In this document: piece by piece, positions 8,187-16,892 of the stretch
Position numbering within the stretch: the stretch's first letter is position 1
Layout: the number at the start of each line of letters is the position of its first letter
Source: G963666535 sp963666535
Lineage (GTDB): Bacteria > Bacillota > Clostridia > Oscillospirales > Oscillospiraceae
Assembly (NCBI GenBank): GCA_963666535.1
Contig: OY762913.1
Coordinates: 1,984,001 to 2,048,000, forward strand
DNA length: 64,000 nucleotides
Reading direction: 5' to 3'
Program-made: the position numbers and the translations under genes
The notes under the pieces: model-generated
What the model saw: only the letters and a program-made list of their open reading frames with translations
Database searches by the model: none
What the model was told of the DNA's origin: nothing

Positions 8187-8930
8187 ATGTGGAATTTAAG
8201 TGGTAAGGTAGCTATTGTTACCGGGGGCGCTTCCGGAATTGGCCTGGCGACAGTCAAAGCCTTTGTTGATAAGAACGTCAAAGTGGTAATTGCCGATTAT
8301 AACGAGTCGGCTGGCCTTAAAATTGCCGACGAGCTGCAGCATCAGGGCGCGGATGTGTTATTCCTGCAAACAGATGTCTCCAGCGAACAATCTGTGGAGC
8401 ATCTTGTGGGCGAAACCGTGAAGAAGTATGGCAGGCTTGATGTCATGGTGAACAATGCGGGCGTTGGAACCCTGGCGGCAACGCACGAGCTCTCCTTTGA
8501 GGCTTATAACAAGGTGATTTCCGTGAATCAGCACGGCATGTTTTTCGGTTCAAAGCACGCCATCCGCGAAATGCTGAAAACAAATGGTGGCTCCATTGTC
8601 AGTACTGCCTCCATTTTGGGACACGTCGGCCAGGCCGGGGCATTTGCCTACAACGCCACAAAAGGCGCCGTAAACATCATGACAAAATCTCTTGCTCTTG
8701 AGTACGCTTCCAAAAACATAAGAGTCAACGCAGTTTGCCCGGGTTATATTGAGTCCGGAATGGTCAACAAAGAAGCCCTTGGTGAATTTTATGATGGTCT
8801 GGTCGCCCAGCATCCAATCGGAAGATTGGGCCAGCCGGAAGAAATCGCGCATGCCATTGTTTTTCTGTGCGAAAACGAATTCACCACCGGTTGCTCCCTC
8901 CTGGTGGACGGAGGGTATACCGCGCAGTGA
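8187..8930 (+). CDS. Short-chain dehydrogenase/reductase (classical SDR)
   Basis: A 247-residue NAD(P)-dependent oxidoreductase. It has the Rossmann motif TGGASGIG near residue 11, NNAG near 86, the catalytic serine in a VSTAS block near 138, and the YNATK catalytic pair near 152. The length is standard and it ends in VDGGYTAQ. I place the start at ATG 8187: AAGGAG (8173-8178) is nine bases upstream, whereas the in-frame GTG at 8178 overlaps that binding site. The family includes 3-oxoacyl-ACP reductases, glucose and sugar-alcohol dehydrogenases. The gene is monocistronic and no neighbour hints at a substrate. Confidence 0.92.
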   Translation: MWNLSGKVAIVTGGASGIGLATVKAFVDKNVKVVIADYNESAGLKIADELQHQGADVLFLQTDVSSEQSVEHLVGETVKKYGRLDVMVNNAGVGTLAATHELSFEAYNKVISVNQHGMFFGSKHAIREMLKTNGGSIVSTASILGHVGQAGAFAYNATKGAVNIMTKSLALEYASKNIRVNAVCPGYIESGMVNKEALGEFYDGLVAQHPIGRLGQPEEIAHAIVFLCENEFTTGCSLLVDGGYTAQ

Positions 8931-8949
8931 TCTGTCTCTCTGTCCATGC

Positions 8950-8982
8950 GAACGTCCGGCTTGGACATCCGTCTGGACGTTC
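8950..8982 (+). repeat. Inverted repeat downstream of the SDR gene
   Basis: GAACGTCC (8950-8957) and GGACGTTC (8975-8982) are exact inverted copies around a 17-base loop. They could form a weak hairpin in the 3' UTR. There is no T tract. Confidence 0.35.
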
Positions 8983-9107
8983 CCCGTCGTTACTGGCGGA
9001 ATAAATGCGTACGTCACACTATGTCACACCGATCACAGGCACAACCAGCATCATTATTTCTGCGGGTGTATTATATTGATGTTTTTTGGTGGATAGATTC
9101 ACATAGA

Positions 9108-9136
9108 AAGGGGCCCATCCGGAGGATGGGCCCCTT
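9108..9136. terminator. Shared terminator between convergent SDR and FtsA-like genes
   Basis: AAGGGGCCCATCC and GGATGGGCCCCTT form a near-perfect 13-base stem with a three-base loop, located between two genes that end towards each other. Confidence 0.75.
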
Positions 9137-9164
9137 GTTTATGACAGCGCACGCATTTTTACTG

Positions 9165-11135
9165 TTACGCCTTTCTCTTACAATATATATCCACAACATC
9201 ACCTGGGTTGATCTCATCTAAAAACGAGCCGTCTCGCCCGTTGATGTGTAGGACGACCTCCGCACCTGGGTTATCTAACGAAATCCCGGAATACTCCAAC
9301 AAATTCATCAGATAATATGGTTCCTCTTCCGGCTTTTCCGGCAGGATGAGGGGCGCATCATTCAGTGTGATCGCAAGTCCTGTGGGCGGCGTGGGTTCCT
9401 CCACTTCCTTCTTGGGCTCAAGCTTCAAAATCTCCGGTTCCTGATCCGTTGTTTCCTGCGCAACAGGCATCATCTTGGTAACAGGCGGTACATCCGGCTC
9501 CATTTTTGGAGCTTCCTGCGGCTTTGGTAGGATCGATTCGAGGTCCGCTTCAATCACATCACCGTTTTTCAGCTGATCCTCTGGCGAGCCCAACACACCA
9601 TTGATGGTAGCCATCAGGTGGGAACCGCGAAGCAGTTCCCCCAGCGTAATGTGTGCAGGTGCACCGTTCATGGCGGGCTGGAATTCGATCTCGTCCCCCG
9701 CGTGGATCAGGGTGGAAAGCCGCACCTCTTCCCCGTTGAGGGTAAGCATAGCCGGTTCACCCGGCTCACCACGGAAAACCGCACGTCGGCCATTGAGCTG
9801 AATCATCAGATTCTTTCCGCTGCGTGGCATAAATTCTTGATAAGAATAGCCGTTCATCATCAAGATATCCTGCACCGTAAGGGAACCGTTTTGAAACAAC
9901 TTTGCCCGTTTGCCGTTGAGTGTAACATGGAAACTATCCGAAATCAGGTTGAATCCCGCTGAAATCACGATGCCAAGCGGTGTTGCATATTCGGGGTCAT
10001 TGAGCGAGCACTCGTCAGAAACCGCGCTCTTTTCAAAATTATTGCCCGCAATAGCCACACGGCCCAAGTCCATCCCCAGATAATCGGCTACCGTTTCGCG
10101 CATTCCGTTCAGCTTGCTGCCGCCCCCGGCCAAAAAGATGGCGGAGGGGGGCGTTCCGCCGTTAACCTCGACGACTCGCTCGGCGATCTCGCGGCACAGA
10201 CCATCTCTGGCGGCGGACACCGCCATGTTCAGGTCAGTCTGGTTTAAGGTCTGCTCAATTCCCAAAATATCAGTAAACCTAATTTCTTCATTGGTTCCCA
10301 GCGCTGCTTTGATGTGCTCAGCGGTACTAAAATCCAGTAAATAGCTCTTCATCAGCGCTTCCGTAATCTCGTCACCTGCCACGGTAGCCATGGTGTAGCC
10401 AACCACGCCGCCGTCTCGTGACACCGCAATGTCCGAGGTGCCTGCGCCAATATCCACCAGTGCCAGATTGAGTAGGCGCAGATTAGCCGGAATAACGGCG
10501 TTAATCGCCGCAATTGGTTCCAGCGTCATACTGATGACATCCAGATCAATCTGGTGCATCGTTGTATAAAGACTCTCTACCACTTCACCGGGGAGGAAGG
10601 TGGCAATTACCTCGGCGCGCAGCTTTTTGCCCTGGTGTCCCAGCAGATTGGACATGGGGTACCCATCCAGCTGGTATTCCACCACCGTGTGCCCCACCAG
10701 GTAAAACTTCCCACGGTTCTTGCCGTCAAGACCGCTGACAAATTCAGCTTCGGCTTCGCCGATCGCGCCGCCTTCCAGACGACTGATTAGTTCAGCGTCC
10801 ACCCGTTCTGGTTCTGGAAGCTGCAGTTCAAAGGAAGCCTTCTGCGTTTTCAGCGCACGGCCTGCGGCAGCAACACATACCCGGGTCAGCTTACGTCCAA
10901 GCTTGTTCTCCAATCGTTCCTTGACAATCTGCCCAACATTTGCCACCTGCTGAATGTCCTCAATCTGACCGTCAATCATGGCGCGCTTGGCATGCTCCTC
11001 TTTCTCCACAGCCAGAATATGTAGTTTGTCGCCGTCCATCACGCCCACCATGCCAATGATACTGCGGGTTCCGATGTCCATTGCAAAAATCAAATTTTCA
11101 TCCGAAATATCCTGCTGCCGATATAGTTTATTCAA
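9165..11135 (-). CDS. FtsA-like actin-fold ATPase with long C-terminal extension
   Basis: A 656-residue protein of the FtsA/PilM branch of the actin-like ATPases. It opens with a phosphate-1 motif (AMDIGTRSIIG near residue 18), has an inserted subdomain, the phosphate-2 motif DIGAGTSDIA near 235, and the adenosine motif FLAGGGSKL near 340. After about residue 390 there is a long extension of short repeated beta-rich units (NGKRAKLFQNGSLTVQD, NGRRAVFRGE, NGEEVRLS, NGVLGS) and a proline/glutamate-rich linker, unlike canonical FtsA (about 420 residues). TTG 11133-11135 is chosen because GGAGG lies nine bases before it; the ATG at 11171 lacks a site. No ftsZ is adjacent. Related long proteins occur in clostridia. 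I infer a membrane-associated division, envelope or sporulation role. Confidence 0.75.
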   Translation of the reverse strand: MNKLYRQQDISDENLIFAMDIGTRSIIGMVGVMDGDKLHILAVEKEEHAKRAMIDGQIEDIQQVANVGQIVKERLENKLGRKLTRVCVAAAGRALKTQKASFELQLPEPERVDAELISRLEGGAIGEAEAEFVSGLDGKNRGKFYLVGHTVVEYQLDGYPMSNLLGHQGKKLRAEVIATFLPGEVVESLYTTMHQIDLDVISMTLEPIAAINAVIPANLRLLNLALVDIGAGTSDIAVSRDGGVVGYTMATVAGDEITEALMKSYLLDFSTAEHIKAALGTNEEIRFTDILGIEQTLNQTDLNMAVSAARDGLCREIAERVVEVNGGTPPSAIFLAGGGSKLNGMRETVADYLGMDLGRVAIAGNNFEKSAVSDECSLNDPEYATPLGIVISAGFNLISDSFHVTLNGKRAKLFQNGSLTVQDILMMNGYSYQEFMPRSGKNLMIQLNGRRAVFRGEPGEPAMLTLNGEEVRLSTLIHAGDEIEFQPAMNGAPAHITLGELLRGSHLMATINGVLGSPEDQLKNGDVIEADLESILPKPQEAPKMEPDVPPVTKMMPVAQETTDQEPEILKLEPKKEVEEPTPPTGLAITLNDAPLILPEKPEEEPYYLMNLLEYSGISLDNPGAEVVLHINGRDGSFLDEINPGDVVDIYCKRKA

Positions 11136-11310
11136 GGGGAAGCACCTCCATTTTTTGTCGAACAAACGCAAGCCGTGATTCTCAGCAGAATCAGCCAGCT
11201 TCCAAAACTCTCTATCTATATTATTCGTTCAAAAAACTGTAAAAAAAAGCACAAATTCCAAAAACTTTCTATTTTTTTGTTTTTTCTATGTGCAAAACAA
11301 TGCAAAGCAC

Positions 11311-11340
11311 AACCGCACCGGCGGTTTCTGCGGTTTTTTT
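11311..11340 (+). terminator. Plus-oriented terminator-like hairpin without an obvious gene
   Basis: AACCGC (11311-11316) pairs with GCGGTT (11330-11335), with a nested ACCG/CGGT stem, followed by a run of T. No plus-strand gene lies upstream, so it may insulate against antisense transcription. Confidence 0.4.
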
Positions 11341-11348
11341 ATAATTCC

Positions 11349-11391
11349 AAGTGCAAGGCTTTTCCGGATTTTCCGGTAAAACCTTGCACTT
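11349..11391. repeat. Strong hairpin downstream of spoIIR
   Basis: AAGTGCAAGG (11349-11358) and CCTTGCACTT (11382-11391) enclose a second stem TCCGG/CCGGA-like. The arms share the core GTGCAAGG with the terminator at 61628-61662. Confidence 0.45.
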
Positions 11392-11481
11392 TCATGATTT
11401 GAATTGACCTCTCCATCTCGCCTTTTTCCCGTCTGAGGCACAGGGGATGGTCTTTTCCACGATTTTGGGGTATACGCACGT

Positions 11482-11520
11482 GAACAAATACAGCTTTGAT
11501 TTGTTCAGCAGACATTATTA
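11482..11520 (-). repeat. Fragment of the mobile-looking repeat family (end only)
   Basis: Read on the minus strand, 11517-11500 matches the conserved end TAATGTCTGCTGAACAAA. TGAACAAA/TTTGTTCA at 11482-11507 forms a small hairpin. Beyond this end the sequence no longer matches the full copies. Confidence 0.55.
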
Positions 11521-11549
11521 TAGCACCCTTCGACAAGTCTCGCAAGCGC

Positions 11550-12203
11550 TCACTGCATGTTTTCTTTCAGCTTTTCCCAAATCTCAATGGCTTTGAATTT
11601 TACGATATACCCCTCGCTCTCACCGGTGATCAGCGCAATTTCCTCCTGAGAAAAACCACCTGCCATCGCAGTATCCTCCACTGTCTCTGTCACCGAGCCA
11701 AGACACAGGGGCGGAAACACCACGCACCACCAGTTTTGTCCATCACCTTCACCGATGACGATACGAAGAGCCTCATAGCTCCCCGCCGGCAGCGCGAAAT
11801 CTGTATAGGTCTTGGTTGGAAACCAGGTCTCTTCGAGTTTCGCCGTCACAGAATAGTCATATCCCTCTGCGGCTACGACCTCTTCGCCGGCTTGGGATAA
11901 CCGATCCAGATTGACTTCCAGCTTTTGCTCCGCCATCTCCAACGTGTCCCCGTCGTCGTACAGTTCCTCCGCCAATTCAAGGATACGGTCTCGTACCTTT
12001 AGCTTCAGCGCCTGATCCTCCGCCGAGTCGGAGTTTGCCAAAACGTGCAGCCGGATCACCTTGTCCGCCAACGCGTCCTGCTGTCCGCCCAACCACAACC
12101 CTGCAATCAGCGCCGCCACCACGCCGCCCAGCAGAGCAAGCTCCCAGATCCGCAGCGCATTATTTCTCTTCTTTGCTCGTTCAAACATAAAAACACCATC
12201 CAA
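11550..12203 (-). CDS. spoIIR: Stage II sporulation protein R
   Basis: A 217-residue exported signalling protein of sporulation. An N-terminal membrane/signal segment (about residues 22-42) precedes the conserved VIRLHVLANSDS motif (about 50-60), then LKLKVRD and, near 165, the diagnostic NWWCVVFPPLC. In Bacillus, SpoIIR is made in the forespore under sigma-F and is secreted into the intermembrane space. There it triggers SpoIIGA to cleave pro-sigma-E in the mother cell. The gene is the last of a minus-strand run apgM-DUF1015-ispE-spoIIR, 42 bases after ispE. An alternative start at ATG 12188 (MFERAKK) is nearly as good. Its presence with sigK argues for a spore former. Confidence 0.95.
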   Translation of the reverse strand: MDGVFMFERAKKRNNALRIWELALLGGVVAALIAGLWLGGQQDALADKVIRLHVLANSDSAEDQALKLKVRDRILELAEELYDDGDTLEMAEQKLEVNLDRLSQAGEEVVAAEGYDYSVTAKLEETWFPTKTYTDFALPAGSYEALRIVIGEGDGQNWWCVVFPPLCLGSVTETVEDTAMAGGFSQEEIALITGESEGYIVKFKAIEIWEKLKENMQ

Positions 12204-12245
12204 ACTATGTAGTTTCCTACACAGTATGGACCGTGTTTTTGAGTT

Positions 12246-13103
12246 TCATACCGTTTCCGCTAAAAAAGTGTCGCGGTAGCTCTCCCGCAGTGTGTTACGA
12301 GCAAGATCCGCCTTTCCCTTGTCATCAAACAGTCCAAACACCGTTGGCCCCGTTCCGCTCATGCTGGCGCCCAACGCACCGCATTCCAGCAGCGTGGCTT
12401 TGATTTCCTTTACCGTTCTGTATTTTTGATCCGGCAAAACATCTTCAAACACATTAAACATCCGGTGGGCGACGCCCTGCAAGCTTTCCTCTTCCAGTGC
12501 CGCCATCATCCCCTTTGTATCCGGATGATTTTTCAGCTTTATGCCATCCACCCTGGCAAACAACTCCGGGGTGGAAACCGGGAACCTGGGTTTACACAGC
12601 ACAACCCAGCAAAACGGCAGCGACGGCAAAGATCGCAGCTGCTCTCCCCTGCCCTCTGCCAATGCAGTCCCACCTGTTACGCAGTACGGCACATCGGAGC
12701 CTACGCCAGCCCCAATCTCAGCCAATCTTTTGGCGGAAAACCCGGTGCTGTACATCTGATTCATTGCGCGGAGAACAGCGGCCCCATCGCTGCTGCCCCC
12801 TGCCATACCCGCGCAGACCGGGATATGCTTCTCCACAGCGATGGCAAGCCCCTGCTCATTCATGCCAGCCGCCGCCCAAAAACGACGGGCCGCAATCGCA
12901 GCGAGATTACGATCATCGCTGGGTAAATAGGACAGATCGGTGATCACCCGCAGACCGGCTCCCCCCTGCGTCAGCGTGATGCGGTCACTCAAGGAAACCG
13001 TTTGCATTACCATGCGCAGCTCATGATAGCCGTCTGGCCGTTTTCCCAGCACGTCCAACGTCAGATTGATCTTTGCATATGCCTGCACTACAAATCCCGC
13101 CAC
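12246..13103 (-). CDS. ispE: 4-diphosphocytidyl-2-C-methyl-D-erythritol kinase
   Basis: A 285-residue GHMP kinase that phosphorylates CDP-methylerythritol in the non-mevalonate (MEP) isoprenoid pathway. It opens with AYAKINLTLDV (substrate and ATP-site lysine) and has the P-loop-like GHMP motif PVCAGMAGGSSDGAA near residue 90. Near 250 it has GASMSGTGPTVFG. Length and motif order match IspE. It is 12 bases downstream of the DUF1015 gene and upstream of spoIIR, a linkage known from other Firmicutes. Confidence 0.95.
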   Translation of the reverse strand: MAGFVVQAYAKINLTLDVLGKRPDGYHELRMVMQTVSLSDRITLTQGGAGLRVITDLSYLPSDDRNLAAIAARRFWAAAGMNEQGLAIAVEKHIPVCAGMAGGSSDGAAVLRAMNQMYSTGFSAKRLAEIGAGVGSDVPYCVTGGTALAEGRGEQLRSLPSLPFCWVVLCKPRFPVSTPELFARVDGIKLKNHPDTKGMMAALEEESLQGVAHRMFNVFEDVLPDQKYRTVKEIKATLLECGALGASMSGTGPTVFGLFDDKGKADLARNTLRESYRDTFLAETV

Positions 13104-13115
13104 GGCGTTCCCCCC

Positions 13116-14393
13116 TCAGCGAATCTTCCTTGCTTCCAAATAAAAGCGCTTATCCTGTGCTTCTCCCATAGAAAATGTTTTGCGCGGTAAAACTCCATCA
13201 TGAATCACAGTGGGGAAAAGTTGCTGCTTTTTCATGCCGGGCAGCAGAAATGAAACGGTTTCCGGCCTTTGCGCAAGCCTCCGCGCCACGTCCGCTCCAT
13301 GGATGTAATCCACCCTTCCCTTGTGGCAAACCAGATAATCGTCCAAAAACGACTGCAAGGTTGCAACCTCCAGCTGCATGGCCGGATGCGGCACCGTGAC
13401 AGTTCCCTCTGTATCGCCGTAAACATATCGTAAAACATGTCCGCTTCCTTCTCCCAAGTGCGTGCCCGGATAAGCTGCCACCAAGGCTGACAGAAGTTCC
13501 CGTGGTTCCACCCCAAACACCGCCCGGTGGATCGGCTCGAACACCAGCGACTCATCGTGAAGATTGACCAGTTCCGCCAGTGCGTATCGGGATGGCAGGC
13601 GCTCCCACTGCTCCTTGGGAACCAGACGTTTCTGATATTCATAGCATTCCTTTGCCGTTGCCAGCGAGTGGTTCCCGTCTCCCATGGCAAACAGCAGAAC
13701 TGGCATATCCTTGATCTGATAGCGGGCGTTAAAACCCGCTGGCTCCGCCAGCTTCCCCAGAGCGGCCGCCACCTTGGAAAGCTGTGTGTCGCTCAGTCTC
13801 CAGCCGGATACGTGGCCGCCTCGCTCCATCAGTTCAAAGTCATAGACCTGTTCCATTTGTGCCATTTCTCCGCTGAGCGGTTCCATGACGGTCCGTTCGG
13901 CATCGTCCACCAACACCATGATGTGCGGCAGTTCCAGGGGCGCGTTTTTCCGCACCGCCACACGGGGTGGGATTCGGGAAAGCACGGTCCCCTCCGTGGC
14001 ACGGATCAGCGTGGTGGAACCTGGCTCATAATCATATTGCTCCAGATCCACCATCCCCACAAGGCCGCGGCGCACCGTGCCGCAGTCCAGCTTGCGCTCC
14101 ACATAAAACATGGTGTGCTCATAAGTCGTGAAAATATCGTCCCTGACGTACCTGGTCATGGTATGATTGATCGCCATAATGTCGTTTCCGACCTCCGGCC
14201 CCTCCAGGCAGCTCTCGGGTAAAATCAGCCGCAGGGAGGACGGGGCCGTACCGACGTACTCTTCCACCCGCTGCCAGTATTCCGGCTGCGAGGTGTACTG
14301 GTCGCAGGCCACGACACTCCATTTAGACAGGTCGCACCCCCTCGGCATAAGTATGTCAGCCGGATAAAAGCCAAGTCCATCAAAGCGTTCCAC
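13116..14393 (-). CDS. DUF1015 family protein
   Basis: A 425-residue protein of the DUF1015 family. It has the typical N-terminal FYPADILMPR, the CDQYTSQPEYW block near residue 30 and the signature GDGNHSLATAKECYE near 240. The domain is widely conserved and some members were annotated as HTH proteins or linked to serine metabolism, but the reaction is not established. It starts three bases after apgM and ends 12 bases before ispE, so it is co-transcribed with both. Confidence 0.85.
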   Translation of the reverse strand: MERFDGLGFYPADILMPRGCDLSKWSVVACDQYTSQPEYWQRVEEYVGTAPSSLRLILPESCLEGPEVGNDIMAINHTMTRYVRDDIFTTYEHTMFYVERKLDCGTVRRGLVGMVDLEQYDYEPGSTTLIRATEGTVLSRIPPRVAVRKNAPLELPHIMVLVDDAERTVMEPLSGEMAQMEQVYDFELMERGGHVSGWRLSDTQLSKVAAALGKLAEPAGFNARYQIKDMPVLLFAMGDGNHSLATAKECYEYQKRLVPKEQWERLPSRYALAELVNLHDESLVFEPIHRAVFGVEPRELLSALVAAYPGTHLGEGSGHVLRYVYGDTEGTVTVPHPAMQLEVATLQSFLDDYLVCHKGRVDYIHGADVARRLAQRPETVSFLLPGMKKQQLFPTVIHDGVLPRKTFSMGEAQDKRFYLEARKIR

Positions 14394-14396
14394 TGC

Positions 14397-15641
14397 TCAT
14401 TCTCCTCCAAGCTGTCCAAACAGAAGCGGCATGACTGCTGCCGCACCATCCGGATAATAGGGGCCGTTTTTTCCGCTCTCCTCGCAATAAGGGAGTCCAC
14501 ATCCCGACTTTTTTGTGCTGTCGTAGAGCAGATAAGGAACGGGTTCCCCGTCATGTCCACGGGTGGAAGTAAGCGTCTTGTGATCGGAGAGCATGATGAT
14601 GCGATAGTCGTATCCCGCGCCTTCCAATGCGTCCAAAAGCGGCTTTGTCACGCGGCTGTCCAGCCATTCAATTGCCTGCAGCTTACCCTTCAGGTCCCCG
14701 TTGTGGGTGCATTCGTCCGGTGCCTCCACGTGGATGGCGGCAAAGTCGTGCTCCCGCAGCACCTCCATCGCGGCTTCCACCTTGCCCTCATAATTGGTCT
14801 CCAGCTCACCGGTGGCCCCCGACACCTCAATCGGCATCAGCCCAGTCAGTGCGGCAATGCCGTGACACAGCGGCACGGCAGAGATCACACCGCCCGTCTT
14901 GCTGTAATGATCTGTAAAGGAAGGGAGCTTCACAGCTGTTCCCTCCGCCCAGAACCAGATGCCGTTGGCGGGGAGCTTGCCCTCCGCCCGGCGCTTTTCG
15001 TTAAGGGGATGGTGATCCAAAATAGAATGAGCCAGAACCATCAAACTTTTCAAGGTCTCGGCATTGTCGCAGCCGGCGGGCAGATAGCTCCCGATCACCT
15101 CACCCAGATGGTCGTGGGGCGGCGTCAGCTTGATCCCCTTAATATCCGCAGCTTTTTGCACGGCAATGTGGCGGAAGGATTCGGCTGGATACACCATAAG
15201 TCCGGCCTGATCTGCCGCCTGCCGGAACACCGGGTTTTCAAACAGGGCACGGATGATCGAAACGGACTGGTCGCCCTCGATGGAACCGGCGCTGTGGGAA
15301 AGTATCTTTTTCTCCTCCATGGGCTTGTCGCAGTCTTCATATGCCACCATGTTGCAGCGATAGGCTGCGTCACCCGGCTGGATGGCAATCCCGCTTGCGG
15401 CAGCCTCCAGCGGTGCTCTGCCGGTATAGCACTTCCATGGATCGCATCCGAAAATAGACAGGATAGCCGTATCGCTTCCCGGCGGCAAACCCTTGGGGCA
15501 GTTCGTCACAGAACCTACGGTTCCTTGCTCCGCCAGCCTATCAATGGTGGGGATATTGGCGTATTGCAGCGGGGTTTTATTGCCCAGCTCCGGCACCGGG
15601 TTATCCGCCATGCCGTCGCCGATGATCAAAATGTACTTCAT
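14397..15641 (-). CDS. apgM: Cofactor-independent phosphoglycerate mutase, archaeal (ApgM) type
   Basis: A 414-residue alkaline-phosphatase-superfamily enzyme. The metal-binding IIGDGMAD is at residues 6-13, the nucleophile segment GSDTAILSIFG near 56, and C-terminal metal motifs SDHKTLT and RGHDGEPVPYLLYD lie near 355-375. It interconverts 3- and 2-phosphoglycerate in glycolysis. The length matches ApgM rather than the 510-residue GpmI. Family members are sometimes labelled homoserine kinase-like or phosphonopyruvate decarboxylase-like, so the enzyme name carries some uncertainty. It is the first gene of the run leading to ispE and spoIIR. Confidence 0.88.
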   Translation of the reverse strand: MKYILIIGDGMADNPVPELGNKTPLQYANIPTIDRLAEQGTVGSVTNCPKGLPPGSDTAILSIFGCDPWKCYTGRAPLEAAASGIAIQPGDAAYRCNMVAYEDCDKPMEEKKILSHSAGSIEGDQSVSIIRALFENPVFRQAADQAGLMVYPAESFRHIAVQKAADIKGIKLTPPHDHLGEVIGSYLPAGCDNAETLKSLMVLAHSILDHHPLNEKRRAEGKLPANGIWFWAEGTAVKLPSFTDHYSKTGGVISAVPLCHGIAALTGLMPIEVSGATGELETNYEGKVEAAMEVLREHDFAAIHVEAPDECTHNGDLKGKLQAIEWLDSRVTKPLLDALEGAGYDYRIIMLSDHKTLTSTRGHDGEPVPYLLYDSTKKSGCGLPYCEESGKNGPYYPDGAAAVMPLLFGQLGGE

Positions 15642-15664
15642 AAAAGCATCTCTCCGTTTCCTAG

Positions 15665-15705
15665 TAAAATGCGGGAAACAGGCGTGATGTCCGTTTCCCG
15701 CATTT
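15665..15705 (-). terminator. Terminator after the aminotransferase gene
   Basis: Perfect 13-base arms at 15667-15679 and 15693-15705. On the minus strand the stem is followed by a short T run. It separates the lrp-aminotransferase pair from apgM. Confidence 0.8.
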
Positions 15706-15713
15706 GGGTGCTG

Positions 15714-16892
15714 TCACAGCCCGTCCATGAACCGCCCGTCCATGAACCGCCCGATCCGATCAAGCGCCTCTCCCAGATCCTTCATAGAAGCCGCATAGCA
15801 GGCGCGGACAAAGCCTTCTCCGCCGGGACCAAATGCCGAGCCGGGGATCACAGCTACTCGCTGGGTACGCAACAGCTTTTCGCAGAATTCGTCCGAGGTC
15901 AAGCCGGTGGATTGAATGCAGGGAAACATGTAAAACGCACCCTTTGGCTCAAAGCAAGACAGGCCAAGTTTCCGGAAGCCGTCCAGTAAATAACGCCGAC
16001 GGGCGTCATATTCGGCTCGCATTTGTTCTATGTCATTGTCGCCGCTGTCCATTGCCTCAATGGCCGCGTATTGGCTGGTCGTAGGGGCCGACATAATGCC
16101 GTACTGATGCAGCTTGGTCATTGCGCTCACCAGTTCCTTGGGCCCGCACACATAGCCCAAGCGCCACCCAGTCATGGAAAATGCCTTGGAAAAGCCGTTA
16201 ATGACGATGGTGCGTTCCTTCATCCCCGGAAGATTCGCAATGGAAATATGGTGCTGACCATAGGTCAGTTCCGCATAAATCTCATCTGCCACCACCATAA
16301 TATCGGTTTCCCGGAGCACCTCGGCCACAGCTTCCAGATCCTCCTTCGCCATAATGGCGCCGGTTGGATTATTGGGGAAGGGCAAAACGACTGCCTTGGT
16401 TTTTGGCGTGATCGCGGCGCGCAGCTCGTCCGCCGTCAAGCGGAACTCGTTTTCCGCCTTGGTCTCCACCAGCACCGGAACGCCGTGGCACATGGACACC
16501 AGCGGCCCGTAGCAGACAAAAGATGGTACCGGGATAATGATCTCGTCTCCTGGCTCGATCATGCACCGAAAGGAAAGATCCAGCCCTTCGCTTCCGCCCA
16601 CCGTGACCAAAATCTGATCCTTTTCATAAGTCAAATCAAAACGGCGCTTCAAGTATTCTACAATAGCCCGGCGCAGATCAGACATGCCTGCATTGGGCGT
16701 GTACTTTGTAAATCCTTTTTCCAGCGAGTAAATGCCCGCATCGCGGATGTGCCACGGCGTTGGAAAATCCGGCTCGCCGATCCCCAGGGAGATGGCGTCG
16801 TCCATCTCCGCCATAATATCAAAAAATTTCCGAATACCGGAGGGCGCCACATCCTGGATTCGCCCGCACAGCACAGAATTGTAGTCGATCAT
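15714..16892 (-). CDS. Class I/II PLP-dependent aminotransferase
   Basis: A 392-residue fold-type I aminotransferase. It has an NNPTGA motif near residue 172 (substrate and PLP contacts) and the Schiff-base lysine in SKAFSMTGWRLGY near 233. The family covers aspartate, aromatic and PatA-like N-acetyl-diaminopimelate aminotransferases; I cannot choose between them. Its ATG overlaps the stop of the upstream Lrp-type regulator by four bases, so the two are co-translated. The C-terminus carries an in-frame 15-base tandem duplication (15720-15749) that encodes FMDGR-FMDGL-like repeats just before the stop. Confidence 0.9.
   Translation of the reverse strand: MIDYNSVLCGRIQDVAPSGIRKFFDIMAEMDDAISLGIGEPDFPTPWHIRDAGIYSLEKGFTKYTPNAGMSDLRRAIVEYLKRRFDLTYEKDQILVTVGGSEGLDLSFRCMIEPGDEIIIPVPSFVCYGPLVSMCHGVPVLVETKAENEFRLTADELRAAITPKTKAVVLPFPNNPTGAIMAKEDLEAVAEVLRETDIMVVADEIYAELTYGQHHISIANLPGMKERTIVINGFSKAFSMTGWRLGYVCGPKELVSAMTKLHQYGIMSAPTTSQYAAIEAMDSGDNDIEQMRAEYDARRRYLLDGFRKLGLSCFEPKGAFYMFPCIQSTGLTSDEFCEKLLRTQRVAVIPGSAFGPGGEGFVRACYAASMKDLGEALDRIGRFMDGRFMDGL
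15720..15749 (-). repeat. 15-base direct duplication at the aminotransferase 3' end
   Basis: CCCGTCCATGAACCG occurs twice in tandem at 15720-15734 and 15735-15749. It keeps frame and adds five residues to the extreme C-terminus. Confidence 0.9.

Larger units (their letters stand above)
11136..11549. other. Intergenic region with hairpins and a repeat fragment
   Basis: It contains a plus-oriented terminator-like hairpin (11311-11340), a strong stem (11349-11391) and a fragment of the repeat family at 11482-11520. A minus-strand frame of about 59 codons begins MSAEQIK at 11515 inside the repeat end. The words TTGCGA and TATAAT spaced by 17 lie just upstream of that ATG, but the -10 box is only three bases away, so they could not give it a normal leader. 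No gene is called. Confidence 0.5.

Noticed and set aside
11339..11515. 59-codon minus-strand frame starting MSAEQIK in the repeat fragment
   Set aside because: The upstream promoter-like boxes are too close to the ATG, there is no binding site, and only the first five codons match the repeat family.
11515..11545. Promoter TTGCGA-17-TATAAT as the start of a real transcript
   Set aside because: Sequence is good but nothing translatable is placed correctly behind it; it may be chance or serve a non-coding transcript of the repeat.
14553..15989. 478-codon plus-strand open frame
   Set aside because: Antisense shadow of apgM and the aminotransferase gene, caused by GC-rich codon use; no binding site.
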